Of a stretch of DNA of 64,000 nucleotides, positions 1-7,958 are shown one piece after another (position 1 is the first letter of the stretch; each line of letters starts with the position of its first letter). The notes below the pieces were generated by a model, which searched no databases, was not told where the DNA came from, and saw only the letters and a list, made by a program, of their open reading frames with translations. This DNA is from Geobacter sp. SVR. Lineage in GTDB: Bacteria; Desulfobacterota; Desulfuromonadia; Geobacterales; Pseudopelobacteraceae. Made by a program: the position numbers and the translations under genes. The stretch covers positions 3,068,501 to 3,132,500 of the forward strand of contig NZ_AP024469.1 of the NCBI RefSeq assembly GCF_016865365.1, read 5' to 3'.

Positions 1-6
1 TTGCCT

Positions 7-1026
7 CTACAGGCTTTTTCCCGCCGCTTCGGCGAACAGCTTCAACCGTTCCATCATCATTTCGAACTTCTTGGGTTTCAACGACTGCGGCCCATCACTG
101 GAGGCATGCTCCGGGTCGGGGTGCACCTCGACGATCAGGCCGTCCGCGCCGGCCGCCAGGGCTGCGTAACACATGGGAGCTACGTAGTGGTGATTACCCG
201 TGCCGTGGGAGGGATCGATCACCACCGGCAAATGGGTTTTTTCCTTGAGAACCGGTATGGCCGACAGGTCGAGAGTGTTGCGGGTGGCGGTTTCGAAGGT
301 CCGTATGCCGCGTTCGCACAGGATCACCGACTGGTTGCCCTCGCTCATGATGTACTCGGCGCTCATCAGGAACTCCTGGATGGTCATGGACATGCCCCGC
401 TTGAGCAGCACCGGCCGTTTGAGCTGCCCGACCTTTTTCAGCAGGGCGAAGTTCTGTGAGTTGCGGGCACCGATCTGCAGAATGTCGGCGTATTCAGCCA
501 CCAGATCGGCGGTCTCGGGATTGATCACCTCAGTCACGATCGGCAGGCCGGTCAGTTCGCGGGCCTTGGCCAGGAGTTTCAGCCCATCCTCCTCCAGCCC
601 CTGGAAAGAATAAGGAGAGGTACGTGGCTTGAAGGCTCCGCCACGCAGTACGTGGGCACCGGCCTGCTTGACCGCCAGGGCGGACTCGATGATCTGTTGC
701 TCGCTCTCGACAGAGCAGGGGCCAGCCATCATGATCACCCGATCGCCGCCAATGGACACCTCGTCGCTGATCCGCACCACGCTCGGCTCTTTTTTGACCT
801 CCTTGGAGGCCAGCTTGTACGGCTGCAGGATCGGCACCACCTTTTCGACGCCATGCATCGATTCCAGGCTCTGCAATACGGCCTTGCCCCGTTCGTCCCC
901 CACCGCGCCGATCACGTCCCGAGTGGCTCCATGAATCACGTGCGGCTTGTACCCCAGTTCGCGAATGCGCTTCAGCACCTCGTCCCGCTCCTTTTTGACC
1001 GCACCCGCCTTCATAACGATGATCAT
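7..1026 (-). CDS. aroF: 3-deoxy-7-phosphoheptulonate (DAHP) synthase
   Basis: First enzyme of the shikimate pathway, condensing phosphoenolpyruvate and erythrose 4-phosphate. The 339-residue protein matches the short class I-beta type with an N-terminal ferredoxin-like regulatory domain (about residues 1-70), followed by the TIM barrel. Barrel motifs seen are [27 protein letters not shown], the IGARNSQNF segment and VIDPSHGTG. The reading frame is open 20 codons further upstream, but the start at 1026 is preferred because AAAGGGGAG precedes it and the protein then begins MIIVMKAG, as in the family. A roughly 230-base leader with a leader peptide and terminator hairpins precedes it, so expression probably responds to aromatic amino acid supply. 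Confidence 0.96.
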   Translation of the reverse strand: MIIVMKAGAVKKERDEVLKRIRELGYKPHVIHGATRDVIGAVGDERGKAVLQSLESMHGVEKVVPILQPYKLASKEVKKEPSVVRISDEVSIGGDRVIMMAGPCSVESEQQIIESALAVKQAGAHVLRGGAFKPRTSPYSFQGLEEDGLKLLAKARELTGLPIVTEVINPETADLVAEYADILQIGARNSQNFALLKKVGQLKRPVLLKRGMSMTIQEFLMSAEYIMSEGNQSVILCERGIRTFETATRNTLDLSAIPVLKEKTHLPVVIDPSHGTGNHHYVAPMCYAALAAGADGLIVEVHPDPEHASSDGPQSLKPKKFEMMMERLKLFAEAAGKSL

Positions 1027-1051
1027 GCCTGCTCCCCTTTCCCACAAAAGA

Positions 1052-1082
1052 ACAGGGCCGGAAGGTTGTCCCCCGGCCCTGT
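1052..1082 (-). terminator. second leader hairpin before aroF
   Basis: Perfect 10-bp inverted repeat (ACAGGGCCGG and CCGGCCCTGT) with an 11-base loop. On the minus strand it is followed by TTCTTTT and then, within about 20 bases, the aroF ribosome binding site. It could be a second terminator of the attenuator or a stem that influences translation initiation. Confidence 0.55.
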
Positions 1083-1106
1083 CCACGCATTTTGCGCGTC
1101 AAATGG

Positions 1107-1140
1107 AAAAAACCGGGGAGACTTTCGTCTGCCCCGGTTT
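1107..1140 (-). terminator. attenuator terminator of aroF leader
   Basis: On the minus strand a 9-bp stem (AAACCGGGG with CCCCGGTTT) encloses an inner AGAC-GAAA-GTCT hairpin and is followed directly by TTTTTT, a textbook intrinsic terminator. It lies about 80 bases upstream of the aroF start and after the leader peptide stop, so it would stop transcription before the gene is reached. Confidence 0.85.
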
Positions 1141-1195
1141 CTGTGGTGTGTGTTGTGGTCGCCTTTTAAAGCTTACACCCCTACCCGGGCAGACG
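1126..1195 (-). promoter_or_regulatory. antiterminator pairing of the aroF attenuator
   Basis: CGTCTGCCC within leader codons 22-24 (bases 1187-1195) is exactly complementary to GGGCAGACG in the 5' arm of the terminator (bases 1126-1134). A ribosome stalled on the aromatic codons just upstream would leave this segment free to pair and break the terminator. A ribosome reaching the leader stop at 1173 would cover it and allow termination. The complementarity is seen directly; the mechanism is inferred from classical amino-acid attenuators. Confidence 0.75.
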
Positions 1196-1259
1196 GCTTA
1201 AAATAAAAGCCGAACCAAAAGTAAAAGGAATAAGCGTTAAAAAAGCGGTTGGAATTCAT
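1173..1259 (-). CDS. aromatic-rich leader peptide of aroF
   Basis: A 28-codon open frame from ATG at 1259 to TAA at 1173. Residues 5-20 read RFFNAYSFYFWFGFYF, giving seven Phe, three Tyr and one Trp among codons 6-20. Such density of the pathway end products, placed ahead of a terminator and an alternative pairing segment, is the signature of transcription attenuation by ribosome stalling (pheA, trp and pheST leaders are the known models). No good Shine-Dalgarno precedes the ATG, and the best promoter would start the RNA almost at the ATG, so translation may be leaderless or use an upstream promoter not recognised here. Confidence 0.8.
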   Translation of the reverse strand: MNSNRFFNAYSFYFWFGFYFKPSARVGV

Positions 1260-1266
1260 GCCGGCT

Positions 1267-1296
1267 ACTTAATCACAGGCTTCAAATGCTTGTCAA
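1267..1296 (-). promoter_or_regulatory. candidate promoter of the aroF leader
   Basis: A perfect TTGACA -35 box (minus strand, bases 1291-1296) is followed after 18 bases by a weak TTAAGT (1267-1272). The predicted start falls around base 1260, next to the leader peptide ATG. Confidence 0.5.
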
Positions 1297-1336
1297 GGAA
1301 AAACCGCGGCGGTCCGTGGCAGACTTCGCCGGGTGT

Positions 1337-2284
1337 TCAATATGCGGCCAGTTGATCAGCCACCTTGACCAGGTTCGGCAGGTCAGGCTTGGTCAGGATA
1401 TGATTGGCGCCCAGTCCGATCCATTTGCGCTTGTTATCGTCGGAAGCCAGCGAAGAGAAGATCACGACCGGCAGCTCCTTGACCGTTTCCGTCTTGCGGA
1501 CCAGCGACGTGAGATGCAGTCCGTCCATCTGGGGCATCTCCACGTCGGTGATCAGCAGGCTCAGGATGCTCCTGACATCCACCCCCTGCATCTCGCTTTC
1601 GGCAATTTTGCGCTGGATCATGTCCCAGGCAGCGGCGCCGTCTTCCGCCTCCTCGACCACATAGCCGGCACTACGCAGAGCGCTGCACATGGTGTGGCGG
1701 ATGAAGGCCGAATCGTCGGCTACCAGCACGATTTTATGGGCGCGGTTGAACTCCACCGCCTGATGGATCGTATCCTGATCGAGCGGCCGCAACGCGCTCT
1801 CCGAACAGAGCTCGCCGACGATTTTCTCGAAATCGAGCACAAGAATGATGCGGTCATCCATTTTGACCAAGCCGGTTACCTGATCGCTGTGCACCGATTT
1901 TGACGGCGGCTCGACATTTTTCCACGAGATGCGGTAGATGCGGGAGACGGAATGCACCAGCACCCCTACCATCAGGTTGTTGAATTCGAGCACGACCACC
2001 CGGTCGGCCACCATGTCGCCGGTGTTCTTGCCGAGCACCATCGCCAGGTTGATGATCGTGATGACCTTTTCCCGCAGTTTGATCATGCCTTCGACACCGG
2101 GCTTGGCATTGACCACCCGCGACAGCTGGGGCAGCCTGATGATCTCGCGCACCTTGGCAACGTTGACGCCGTAATAGCAGGGAACCACGTTCCCCTGGCC
2201 GTCGACCTCATCGATACGGAATTCAACGATTTCCAGCTCGTTGGTATCGCTTTCCAGCAAAATCTTGTTACTGGCTATGGCCAT
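1337..2284 (-). CDS. cheV: CheV-type chemotaxis coupling protein
   Basis: An N-terminal CheW domain (about residues 15-160, with VREIIRLPQLS and the segment around KPGVEGMIKLR) is joined to a C-terminal receiver domain of about 125 residues. The receiver has the acidic pair in VADDS, phospho-acceptor Asp in LLITDVEMPQMDG and the Lys in LTKPD. CheV proteins couple receptors to CheA and are tuned by receiver phosphorylation. Two ATGs lie close together; the one at 2284 sits 7 bases after GGGGG and is preferred to 2290. No CheA is nearby. The gene is divergent from trpE and probably single. Confidence 0.92.
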   Translation of the reverse strand: MAIASNKILLESDTNELEIVEFRIDEVDGQGNVVPCYYGVNVAKVREIIRLPQLSRVVNAKPGVEGMIKLREKVITIINLAMVLGKNTGDMVADRVVVLEFNNLMVGVLVHSVSRIYRISWKNVEPPSKSVHSDQVTGLVKMDDRIILVLDFEKIVGELCSESALRPLDQDTIHQAVEFNRAHKIVLVADDSAFIRHTMCSALRSAGYVVEEAEDGAAAWDMIQRKIAESEMQGVDVRSILSLLITDVEMPQMDGLHLTSLVRKTETVKELPVVIFSSLASDDNKRKWIGLGANHILTKPDLPNLVKVADQLAAY

Positions 2285-2388
2285 GAGCATGCCCCCTGCG
2301 AAAATTTTGCCGACTATACCATGAATCGCCGTGAAGTGACAGATGCATTTTTAATAAATCGGGGCAGCCCTGAAATCACGGGACGGCC

Positions 2389-2417
2389 TTGACACCGGTG
2401 GGGCCTCGTGTTAGCGT
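2389..2417 (+). promoter_or_regulatory. trpE promoter
   Basis: TTGACA at 2389-2394, a 17-base spacer, then TAGCGT at 2412-2417 with an upstream TG (extended -10). The short leader to the GTG at 2446 leaves no room for an attenuator. Confidence 0.6.
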
Positions 2418-2445
2418 TATTCGCCCATATTAAAGGAGATCCGCG

Positions 2446-3927
2446 GTGCTCACCACCTGCCCCGATTACCCCACATTCCTCACCCTTTCCCGTCAAGGCA
2501 ACCTGATACCGGTCTACCGCGAAATCATGGCAGACATGGATACGCCGGTCACTGCCTTCAAAAAGCTCGATGACGGCCGCTTCGGCTTTCTGCTGGAAAG
2601 TATCGAGGGGGGGGAAAAATGGGGGCGCTACAGCTTTCTCGGCTCCAGTCCTTCACTGATCGTCCGTTCCCGCGGAAACCGGGTCGAAATTATCGAAAAC
2701 GGCGCCGCTACCACGATCGAGTCCGCTGATCCCCTGAACTGCATCCGCGACCTGCTGTCCCGCTTCAAGCCGGTGGAGGTCGAAGGGCTGCCCCGTTTTT
2801 TCGGCGGTGCCGTCGGCTACATGGGCTACGACATGGTGCGGCATTTCGAGCGCCTGCCGTCGGACAAGCCGGCCCTGATCGATGCCTATGACGCCTATTA
2901 CCTGATAACCGATACCATCGTCATATTTGACAATGTCCGCCAGAAGATCAAGGTGGTTTCCAACGCCCATCTGGACGGTGACACAACACCCGAGCAGGCC
3001 TATAGCGATGCGACCGGGAAGATCGATGCCATCATCCGGCGCCTGCGCATGCCGCTCCCGACCGGCACTTCGCCCGCCGCGGCCAGTCCGGTCCAGCTCA
3101 ACTCCAACGTCAGCCGTGCCGATTTCGAGGCTGCCGTGGAAAAAGCCAAGGAATACGTCCGTTCCGGCGACATCATCCAGGTCGTGCTTTCCCAGCGCTT
3201 CAGCGGGGAACTGTCCGCCGACCCGCTCGACATCTACCGTGTGCTGCGTACCCTCAATCCCTCGCCCTACATGTTTTTTCTGCGCCTGGATGATACGGTC
3301 ATTGCCGGCGCCTCTCCGGAGGTCATGGTCCGCAAGGAGGGGGAGAGGGTCGAACTGCGCCCTATTGCCGGCACTCGTCCCCGTGGGGCCACCATCGAGG
3401 AGGACGCGCGCCTGGCCGAGGAACTGCTGGCCGATCCCAAGGAACGGGCCGAGCACGTCATGCTGGTGGACCTGGGCAGAAACGACCTGGGACGGGTCTG
3501 TGACACCGGCACGGTGGAGGTCTCCGAGCTGATGGTGGTGGAGCGCTATTCTCACGTCATGCACATCGTCTCCAACGTCCATGGCACCCTCTCCGGAGGC
3601 CGCGACTGTTTCGACCTGGTGCGGGCCACCTTCCCGGCCGGCACCCTTTCCGGCGCTCCCAAGGTACGCGCCATGCAGATCATCGACGAGCTGGAACCGG
3701 TACGGCGCGAGGTCTATGGTGGCGCAGCCGGATATTTCTCGTTCTCGGGCAACATGGATCTGGCCATTGCCATCCGCACCCTGGTCATCAAGGACGGCAT
3801 GGTGCATCTCCAGGCCGGCGCCGGCATCGTGGCCGATTCCGACCCCGCGGCCGAATGGCAGGAAACGGTCAACAAGGCCAAGGCGGCCCGCCGGGCGATC
3901 GAAATAGCCGAAGGGGGGCTGGAATAA
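2446..3927 (+). CDS. trpE: anthranilate synthase component I
   Basis: Catalyses chorismate to anthranilate using ammonia from TrpG, the first step of tryptophan synthesis. It has 493 residues, normal for TrpE. Visible motifs are LLES near the N terminus (typical of the Trp feedback site), [11 protein letters not shown], the [15 protein letters not shown] segment and [12 protein letters not shown], all of the chorismate-binding domain. The start is GTG at 2446 with AAAGGAGAT 7 bases upstream. It is followed after one base by trpG, so the two subunits are translationally coupled. The remaining trp genes do not follow, unlike many trpEGDC operons. Confidence 0.96.
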   Translation: MLTTCPDYPTFLTLSRQGNLIPVYREIMADMDTPVTAFKKLDDGRFGFLLESIEGGEKWGRYSFLGSSPSLIVRSRGNRVEIIENGAATTIESADPLNCIRDLLSRFKPVEVEGLPRFFGGAVGYMGYDMVRHFERLPSDKPALIDAYDAYYLITDTIVIFDNVRQKIKVVSNAHLDGDTTPEQAYSDATGKIDAIIRRLRMPLPTGTSPAAASPVQLNSNVSRADFEAAVEKAKEYVRSGDIIQVVLSQRFSGELSADPLDIYRVLRTLNPSPYMFFLRLDDTVIAGASPEVMVRKEGERVELRPIAGTRPRGATIEEDARLAEELLADPKERAEHVMLVDLGRNDLGRVCDTGTVEVSELMVVERYSHVMHIVSNVHGTLSGGRDCFDLVRATFPAGTLSGAPKVRAMQIIDELEPVRREVYGGAAGYFSFSGNMDLAIAIRTLVIKDGMVHLQAGAGIVADSDPAAEWQETVNKAKAARRAIEIAEGGLE

Positions 3928-3928
3928 C

Positions 3929-4501
3929 ATGCTGCTGATGATCGACAACTACGATTCCTTCACCTATAACATCGTCCAGTATTTCGGCCAGCTGGGCGAA
4001 GATGTACGCGTTTTCCGCAACGACCGTATCACCCTGGAGGAGATCGAAGCCCTCAATCCCGAACGGCTGGTGATCTCTCCCGGTCCCTGTTCCCCGGAGG
4101 AGGCCGGCATTTCCGTCGCCGCCATCCGGCACTTTGCCGGCCGGATCCCCCTGCTGGGGGTCTGTCTCGGTCATCAGGCCATTGGCGCCGCTTTCGGCGG
4201 CACGGTCACGCGCAGCGTTTCGTTGATGCACGGCAAAACCTCCCCCATCCATCACAACGGCCTCGACCTGTTCCAGGGGCTTCCCAATCCGTTCCAGGCC
4301 ACCCGCTATCACTCGCTGATCGTTGAGCGCACCTCGTTGCCGGACTGCCTGCAGGTCACCGCCTGGGTCGAAAACGGCGAGATCATGGGGATGCGTCACC
4401 AGGACCTGCCGGTGTGGGGTGTACAGTTTCATCCCGAATCGATCCTGACTGAAGGGGGCATGAAGCTACTCAGCAATTTCCTCGAAATTTCGCGTACCTG
4501 A
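3929..4501 (+). CDS. trpG: anthranilate synthase component II (glutamine amidotransferase)
   Basis: Class I glutamine amidotransferase that feeds ammonia to TrpE; a dual role with PabB is possible. The 190-residue protein starts [13 protein letters not shown], has the oxyanion strand [11 protein letters not shown], the nucleophile Cys79 in [10 protein letters not shown], and His/Glu of the triad in [11 protein letters not shown]. The ATG lies one base after the trpE stop, and the end of trpE (GGGGGGCTGG) can supply the binding site. No trpD follows; the next gene is feoA after a 348-base gap with its own promoter. Confidence 0.95.
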   Translation: MLLMIDNYDSFTYNIVQYFGQLGEDVRVFRNDRITLEEIEALNPERLVISPGPCSPEEAGISVAAIRHFAGRIPLLGVCLGHQAIGAAFGGTVTRSVSLMHGKTSPIHHNGLDLFQGLPNPFQATRYHSLIVERTSLPDCLQVTAWVENGEIMGMRHQDLPVWGVQFHPESILTEGGMKLLSNFLEISRT

Positions 4502-4596
4502 ACTTTTCGCCCCCCCTCTCCGTCCCGCGTTTCGCCACGCCACCGCGCAGTCGTAACCTTGCCCTATCCGCACACCACTTTTCTGAAAAAATTTTC

Positions 4597-4639
4597 TTGA
4601 CAATTTCATATTCGTCCGTATTATTGAAATTGAATTTCA
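4597..4639 (+). promoter_or_regulatory. feo promoter with Fur box
   Basis: TTGACA at 4597-4602, a 16-base spacer and TATTAT at 4619-4624 make a strong sigma-70 promoter. It is overlapped at 4625-4639 by the perfect 7-1-7 palindrome TGAAATT-G-AATTTCA, which matches the Fur consensus TGATAATnATTATCA in form and at most positions. Iron-loaded Fur would block transcription of feoA-feoA-feoB. The rest of the 4502-4849 gap holds no gene. Confidence 0.8.
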
Positions 4640-4778
4640 TTTCCGCACTCATTATCCAGCACACAGAGTGACGGTGCAATGAATCCGTATTCCCGCCGTT
4701 CAGTTCCCTTCCGGCAGTAAAGCAGACTCTGAAACAATGCGGCACCAGCCACCGTCAGTACTGATCGTGCGCTGTGCT

Positions 4779-4793
4779 TGAAAACGAATTTCA
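4779..4793 (+). promoter_or_regulatory. second Fur-box-like site upstream of feoA
   Basis: TGAAAAC-G-AATTTCA shares the right half-site with the box at 4625 and matches 5 of 7 positions across the centre. It lies about 55 bases before the first feoA start, within the transcribed leader, and could give cooperative binding. Confidence 0.45.
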
Positions 4794-4849
4794 CTATCTA
4801 CGGAGGCTCTATCCTCCTGAGTGCGATGTGCACGACGAAAGGAACATCG

Positions 4850-5104
4850 ATGATACCACTTGGATTGCTGAGCCCCGGCGAAAAGGGTGAAATACTGGCA
4901 GTCAGGATCACCACCAAATCCGGCTCTGACCAATGCTGCCAGGAGCAGCTCAAATGCGACTGCCGGGTCGAGGACATGGGGCTGCGGGTCGGCAAGTGCG
5001 TTGAGATGCTGACCAATGGCGGAGGTCCGGTACTGGTCAAGGTGGATGAGTCGAGGATAGCGGTGGACCGCGGCATGGCAATGAAAATCATGGTAAGGAG
5101 ATAA
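4850..5104 (+). CDS. feoA: FeoA-family protein with a Cys-rich insert
   Basis: An 84-residue SH3-like FeoA domain, the small cytoplasmic partner of the FeoB ferrous iron transporter. It opens with the family pattern PLGLLSPGEKGEI and has the VEDMGLRVGKCVEML core. Between the first two strands it carries an unusual insert, SDQCCQEQLKCDC, with four cysteines that could bind iron or a cluster. The start at 4850 (after GAAAGGA) gives a normal FeoA N terminus; an open frame extends upstream to 4778 but has no family-like sequence. First gene of the operon; a second feoA follows after three bases. Confidence 0.88.
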   Translation: MIPLGLLSPGEKGEILAVRITTKSGSDQCCQEQLKCDCRVEDMGLRVGKCVEMLTNGGGPVLVKVDESRIAVDRGMAMKIMVRR

Positions 5105-5107
5105 CGG

Positions 5108-5335
5108 ATGAATCTGGCACAGCTGAAACCGGGGGAAACGGGAACGATCGCCGCCATTGGCGCCATCGGCCCCCTGAAGCGCAGGCTGATGGACATGGGG
5201 GTTCTGGTCGGGGTGGATGTCAAAGTACTGAAGGTCGCTCCGCTGGGAGACCCGATCGAGGTCAGCATCAAGAGCTACAACCTCTCCCTGCGCAAACAGG
5301 AAGCCGAGGGCATTGCCGTGGAGGTCTTCAAATGA
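5108..5335 (+). CDS. feoA: FeoA-family protein (second copy)
   Basis: A 75-residue canonical FeoA domain: LAQLKPGETGTIAAI, then the RRLMDMGVLVGVDVKVLKVAPLGDPIEV core. Start ATG at 5108 with GGTAAGGAG upstream. It lacks the cysteine insert of the preceding copy, so the pair may split into structural and sensory roles. Its stop overlaps the feoB start (ATGA), giving translational coupling. Confidence 0.93.
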   Translation: MNLAQLKPGETGTIAAIGAIGPLKRRLMDMGVLVGVDVKVLKVAPLGDPIEVSIKSYNLSLRKQEAEGIAVEVFK

Positions 5336-7590
5336 GGGCACAGACGCAAAGCGCGCCGGCAATCGAACAGGAAGAGCGCCCGAATCGCAAGGGCACTCTG
5401 CGCCCGGTGGAAAAGCGCACCATCACCGTGGCAGTGGCCGGAAACCCCAACTCGGGCAAGTCAACCCTGATCAACGCCATTGCCGGAACCCGGCTGCAGG
5501 TCGGGAACTGGGCCGGAGTAACGGTCGAGAAGAAGGAAGCAATTTTCGAATACGAAGGGCAGCGGATCCGCCTGATCGATCTGCCCGGCACCTACTCGCT
5601 CTCCCCCTATACCCAGGAGGAGATCATTGCCCGCGATTACCTGGTGCACGAGCGTCCCGACCTGGTCATCAACGTGGTCGATGCCACCAACCTGGAGCGC
5701 AACCTGTACCTGACCGTGCAGATCATCGAACTGGGGATCCCGGTGGTGATGGCGCTCAACATCTATGACGAAGCGCAGGCCAAAGGGTATCGCATCGATC
5801 TGCCCGGGCTCGAAAAGATGCTTGGCATCACGGTCGTCCCCACCTCGGCCACCCGCAAGGAGGGGTTGGACAACCTGCTGAAGGGGGCACTGTCAGCGGC
5901 CGACAATCCGGAGAGCCATACCCCTCAGCAACTGCACTATGGTCTGGATATCGAGGCTGCCGCAAAGCTTCTGGCCGAAACGCTGAAGGCCAATCACCCG
6001 GCGCTGCTGGAGCGGTTTCCCCAACGCTGGCTGCTGCTGAAGCTGATGGAGGGGGATGCGCGGGTCGAGCAGGAGACGGGTCTCGGAGGGGGAGCGCTGC
6101 TGGACGAAGCGCTGCACCACCTGAAACATGCCCATGGCGACGATGTGGAAGCGGTCATGGCGGATGCGCGTTATGCCCTGGCTTCGGGTCTGACTCGCGA
6201 GGTGCTGCACAAGCCGGAGCTGCGCAAGATGGAGCTGACGGAAAAGATCGACCGGGTGGTTCTGAACCGCTTCCTGGGCATTCCGATCTTCCTGGCAGCC
6301 ATGTGGATCATGTTCAAGCTGACCTTTGACATGTCCAAACCCTATGCCGACTGGATCGGGCAGATGATCTCCGGTCCCTTCAAACGCTGGTCCGAAGCGT
6401 TGATCGGGCTGGTTCACGGCCCTGACTGGACCGTATCGCTGGTCAACGACGGCATCATCGCCGGGACCGGCAACGTGTTGGTATTCGTACCGGTGATCTT
6501 TGCCATGATGTTCTTCATAACCTTTCTGGAAGGGAGCGGTTACATGGCGCGGGCCGCATTCGTCATGGACCGGGCCATGCACGCCATCGGACTGCACGGC
6601 AAGTCGTTCATTCCGATGCTGCTTGGCTTCGGGTGCAACGTGCCGGCCATCTACGCCACCCGCACCCTGGAAAATCCGCGCGACAAGGCGCTGACCGCCC
6701 TGCTGGTTCCGCTCATGTCGTGCGGAGCCCGCCTGCCGGTCTATGTGGTCTTCATCGGCGCCTTCTTTCCCGGCCATGCCGGAACGGTGCTGTGGTCGCT
6801 GTACGTGCTGGGGATCGTCCTGGCGATCCTGATGGGGCTGATCTTCAAACGTACCCTGTTCAAGGGCGAGGCGCCGATGTTCATCATGGAACTGCCCCCC
6901 TACCGGATGCCTTCGTTCAGGAGCCTGATGATCCACACCTGGGAAAAGGGCAAGCACTTCCTGATCAAGGCCGGCACCTACATCCTGGCAGTATCGATCC
7001 TGGTCTGGTTCCTGCTGAACCTTCCCTGGGGTATCGAACAGAAGCGTGATTCCTACCTGGGCAAAGTCGGCCAGGCAGTTGCTCCGGTGCTGTCGCCGCT
7101 CGGATTCGGCACGTGGGAGGCCAGTTCATCGCTGGTGGCCGGACTGATCGCCAAGGAGATCGTGGTCGGCACCATGGGCGAGATTTATGTCCACAAAACC
7201 GAGGAGAAGAAGCAGGAGCCTAAACCGACCTTCGGTGAAGATCTCAAGGAGGTGGCAACGTCCTTCGCCAAAGCCACCCAAACCTCGCTCGCGAACGTGG
7301 TATCCACCATCGGCATCAGTACCATTTCAGCCGAGGAGGATGCCGAAAAGGCGGCTGAACGGGCACCGCTCAAGGCGGTCCTGAAAACTCAGTTTACCCC
7401 CCTGTCGGCCTATGCCTTCATCGTATTCGTACTGCTCTACATGCCGTGCGTGATCGCAGCTGTGGCAATGGTGCAGGAATTCGGCACCTGGAAATGGTAC
7501 GGGATCGCCTTCGGCTATCAGATGGTATTAGCCTGGGGGGCCGCCTTCCTGGTCTACCAGGTCGGCAGCCTGTTGGGATTGGGGGTCTGA
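5332..7590 (+). CDS. feoB: ferrous iron transport protein B
   Basis: Fe(II) permease of the inner membrane with an N-terminal G domain. The 752-residue protein has a roughly 35-residue leader, then G1 AGNPNSGKST, G3 DLPGTYSLSPYT and a G4-like NIYD, a helical insertion domain, and a membrane part with the two Gate motifs, LLGFGCNVPAIYATR and LMSCGARLPVY. A charged cytoplasmic stretch (KTEEKKQEPKP) interrupts the C-terminal membrane region. It overlaps feoA by 4 bases and is followed after one base by a Cys-rich membrane peptide. The Fur box upstream indicates induction under iron limitation. Confidence 0.97.
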   Translation: MRAQTQSAPAIEQEERPNRKGTLRPVEKRTITVAVAGNPNSGKSTLINAIAGTRLQVGNWAGVTVEKKEAIFEYEGQRIRLIDLPGTYSLSPYTQEEIIARDYLVHERPDLVINVVDATNLERNLYLTVQIIELGIPVVMALNIYDEAQAKGYRIDLPGLEKMLGITVVPTSATRKEGLDNLLKGALSAADNPESHTPQQLHYGLDIEAAAKLLAETLKANHPALLERFPQRWLLLKLMEGDARVEQETGLGGGALLDEALHHLKHAHGDDVEAVMADARYALASGLTREVLHKPELRKMELTEKIDRVVLNRFLGIPIFLAAMWIMFKLTFDMSKPYADWIGQMISGPFKRWSEALIGLVHGPDWTVSLVNDGIIAGTGNVLVFVPVIFAMMFFITFLEGSGYMARAAFVMDRAMHAIGLHGKSFIPMLLGFGCNVPAIYATRTLENPRDKALTALLVPLMSCGARLPVYVVFIGAFFPGHAGTVLWSLYVLGIVLAILMGLIFKRTLFKGEAPMFIMELPPYRMPSFRSLMIHTWEKGKHFLIKAGTYILAVSILVWFLLNLPWGIEQKRDSYLGKVGQAVAPVLSPLGFGTWEASSSLVAGLIAKEIVVGTMGEIYVHKTEEKKQEPKPTFGEDLKEVATSFAKATQTSLANVVSTIGISTISAEEDAEKAAERAPLKAVLKTQFTPLSAYAFIVFVLLYMPCVIAAVAMVQEFGTWKWYGIAFGYQMVLAWGAAFLVYQVGSLLGLGV

Positions 7591-7591
7591 C

Positions 7592-7726
7592 ATGGGAACT
7601 ATGGATATGATCATTGCAGGCGTGATACTGGCTGGAGCCTTCTGGCTCCTGTACCACTCCATCTGGAAGAAAAAGGGGCATTGCCCGGGAGGCTGCGGCA
7701 GCGGAGGATGCTGCGACAAGAAGTAG
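7592..7726 (+). CDS. FeoB-associated Cys-rich membrane peptide
   Basis: A 44-residue protein starting one base after feoB. One N-terminal membrane helix (MIIAGVILAGAFWLLYHSIW) is followed by a lysine-rich turn and a cytoplasmic tail with CPGGCGSGGCC. This layout matches the small FeoB-associated Cys-rich proteins found at the end of many feo operons, a possible functional counterpart of FeoC. Metal binding by the four cysteines is inferred only. Confidence 0.85.
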   Translation: MGTMDMIIAGVILAGAFWLLYHSIWKKKGHCPGGCGSGGCCDKK

Positions 7727-7784
7727 CACACCCGGAGGAAAGATAGTGATTGGGCGCATGAAAGAGAGCCCGCTCACTTCCGCA

Positions 7785-7821
7785 AGCAGGGGGGACATTG
7801 GTTCGTCCCCCTGCTTTTTTT
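7785..7821 (+). terminator. feo operon terminator
   Basis: AGCAGGGGG...GTCCCCCTGCT stem of about 11 bp followed by seven T residues, 60 bases after the last feo gene. Confidence 0.9.
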
Positions 7822-7896
7822 GTGTTCCGCTTTTCAGCTCCTCGCCATTGGAAGCAGCGCCCTTCTCCGACCGCCGCCTCCCCTTCCCCGCCATGC

Positions 7897-7902
7897 TATA
7901 AT
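7897..7902 (+). promoter_or_regulatory. possible extended -10 before the dienelactone hydrolase gene
   Basis: TGC-TATAAT, a perfect -10 hexamer with an extended TG, lies 57 bases upstream of the ATG at 7959. No convincing -35 is present, as is common for extended -10 promoters. Confidence 0.45.
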
Positions 7903-7958
7903 TTCATAATCAGACGTATGCGACACCGATCATATCCGTAGCGGTAAAGGAGGCTGTC

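Noticed and set aside
2395-2445. Attenuator before trpE
   Set aside because: The leader between promoter and start is only about 25 bases and has no Trp codons or hairpin.
2653-3948. A 431-codon minus-strand open frame opposite trpE
   Set aside because: Shadow frame produced by the GC-biased codons of trpE.
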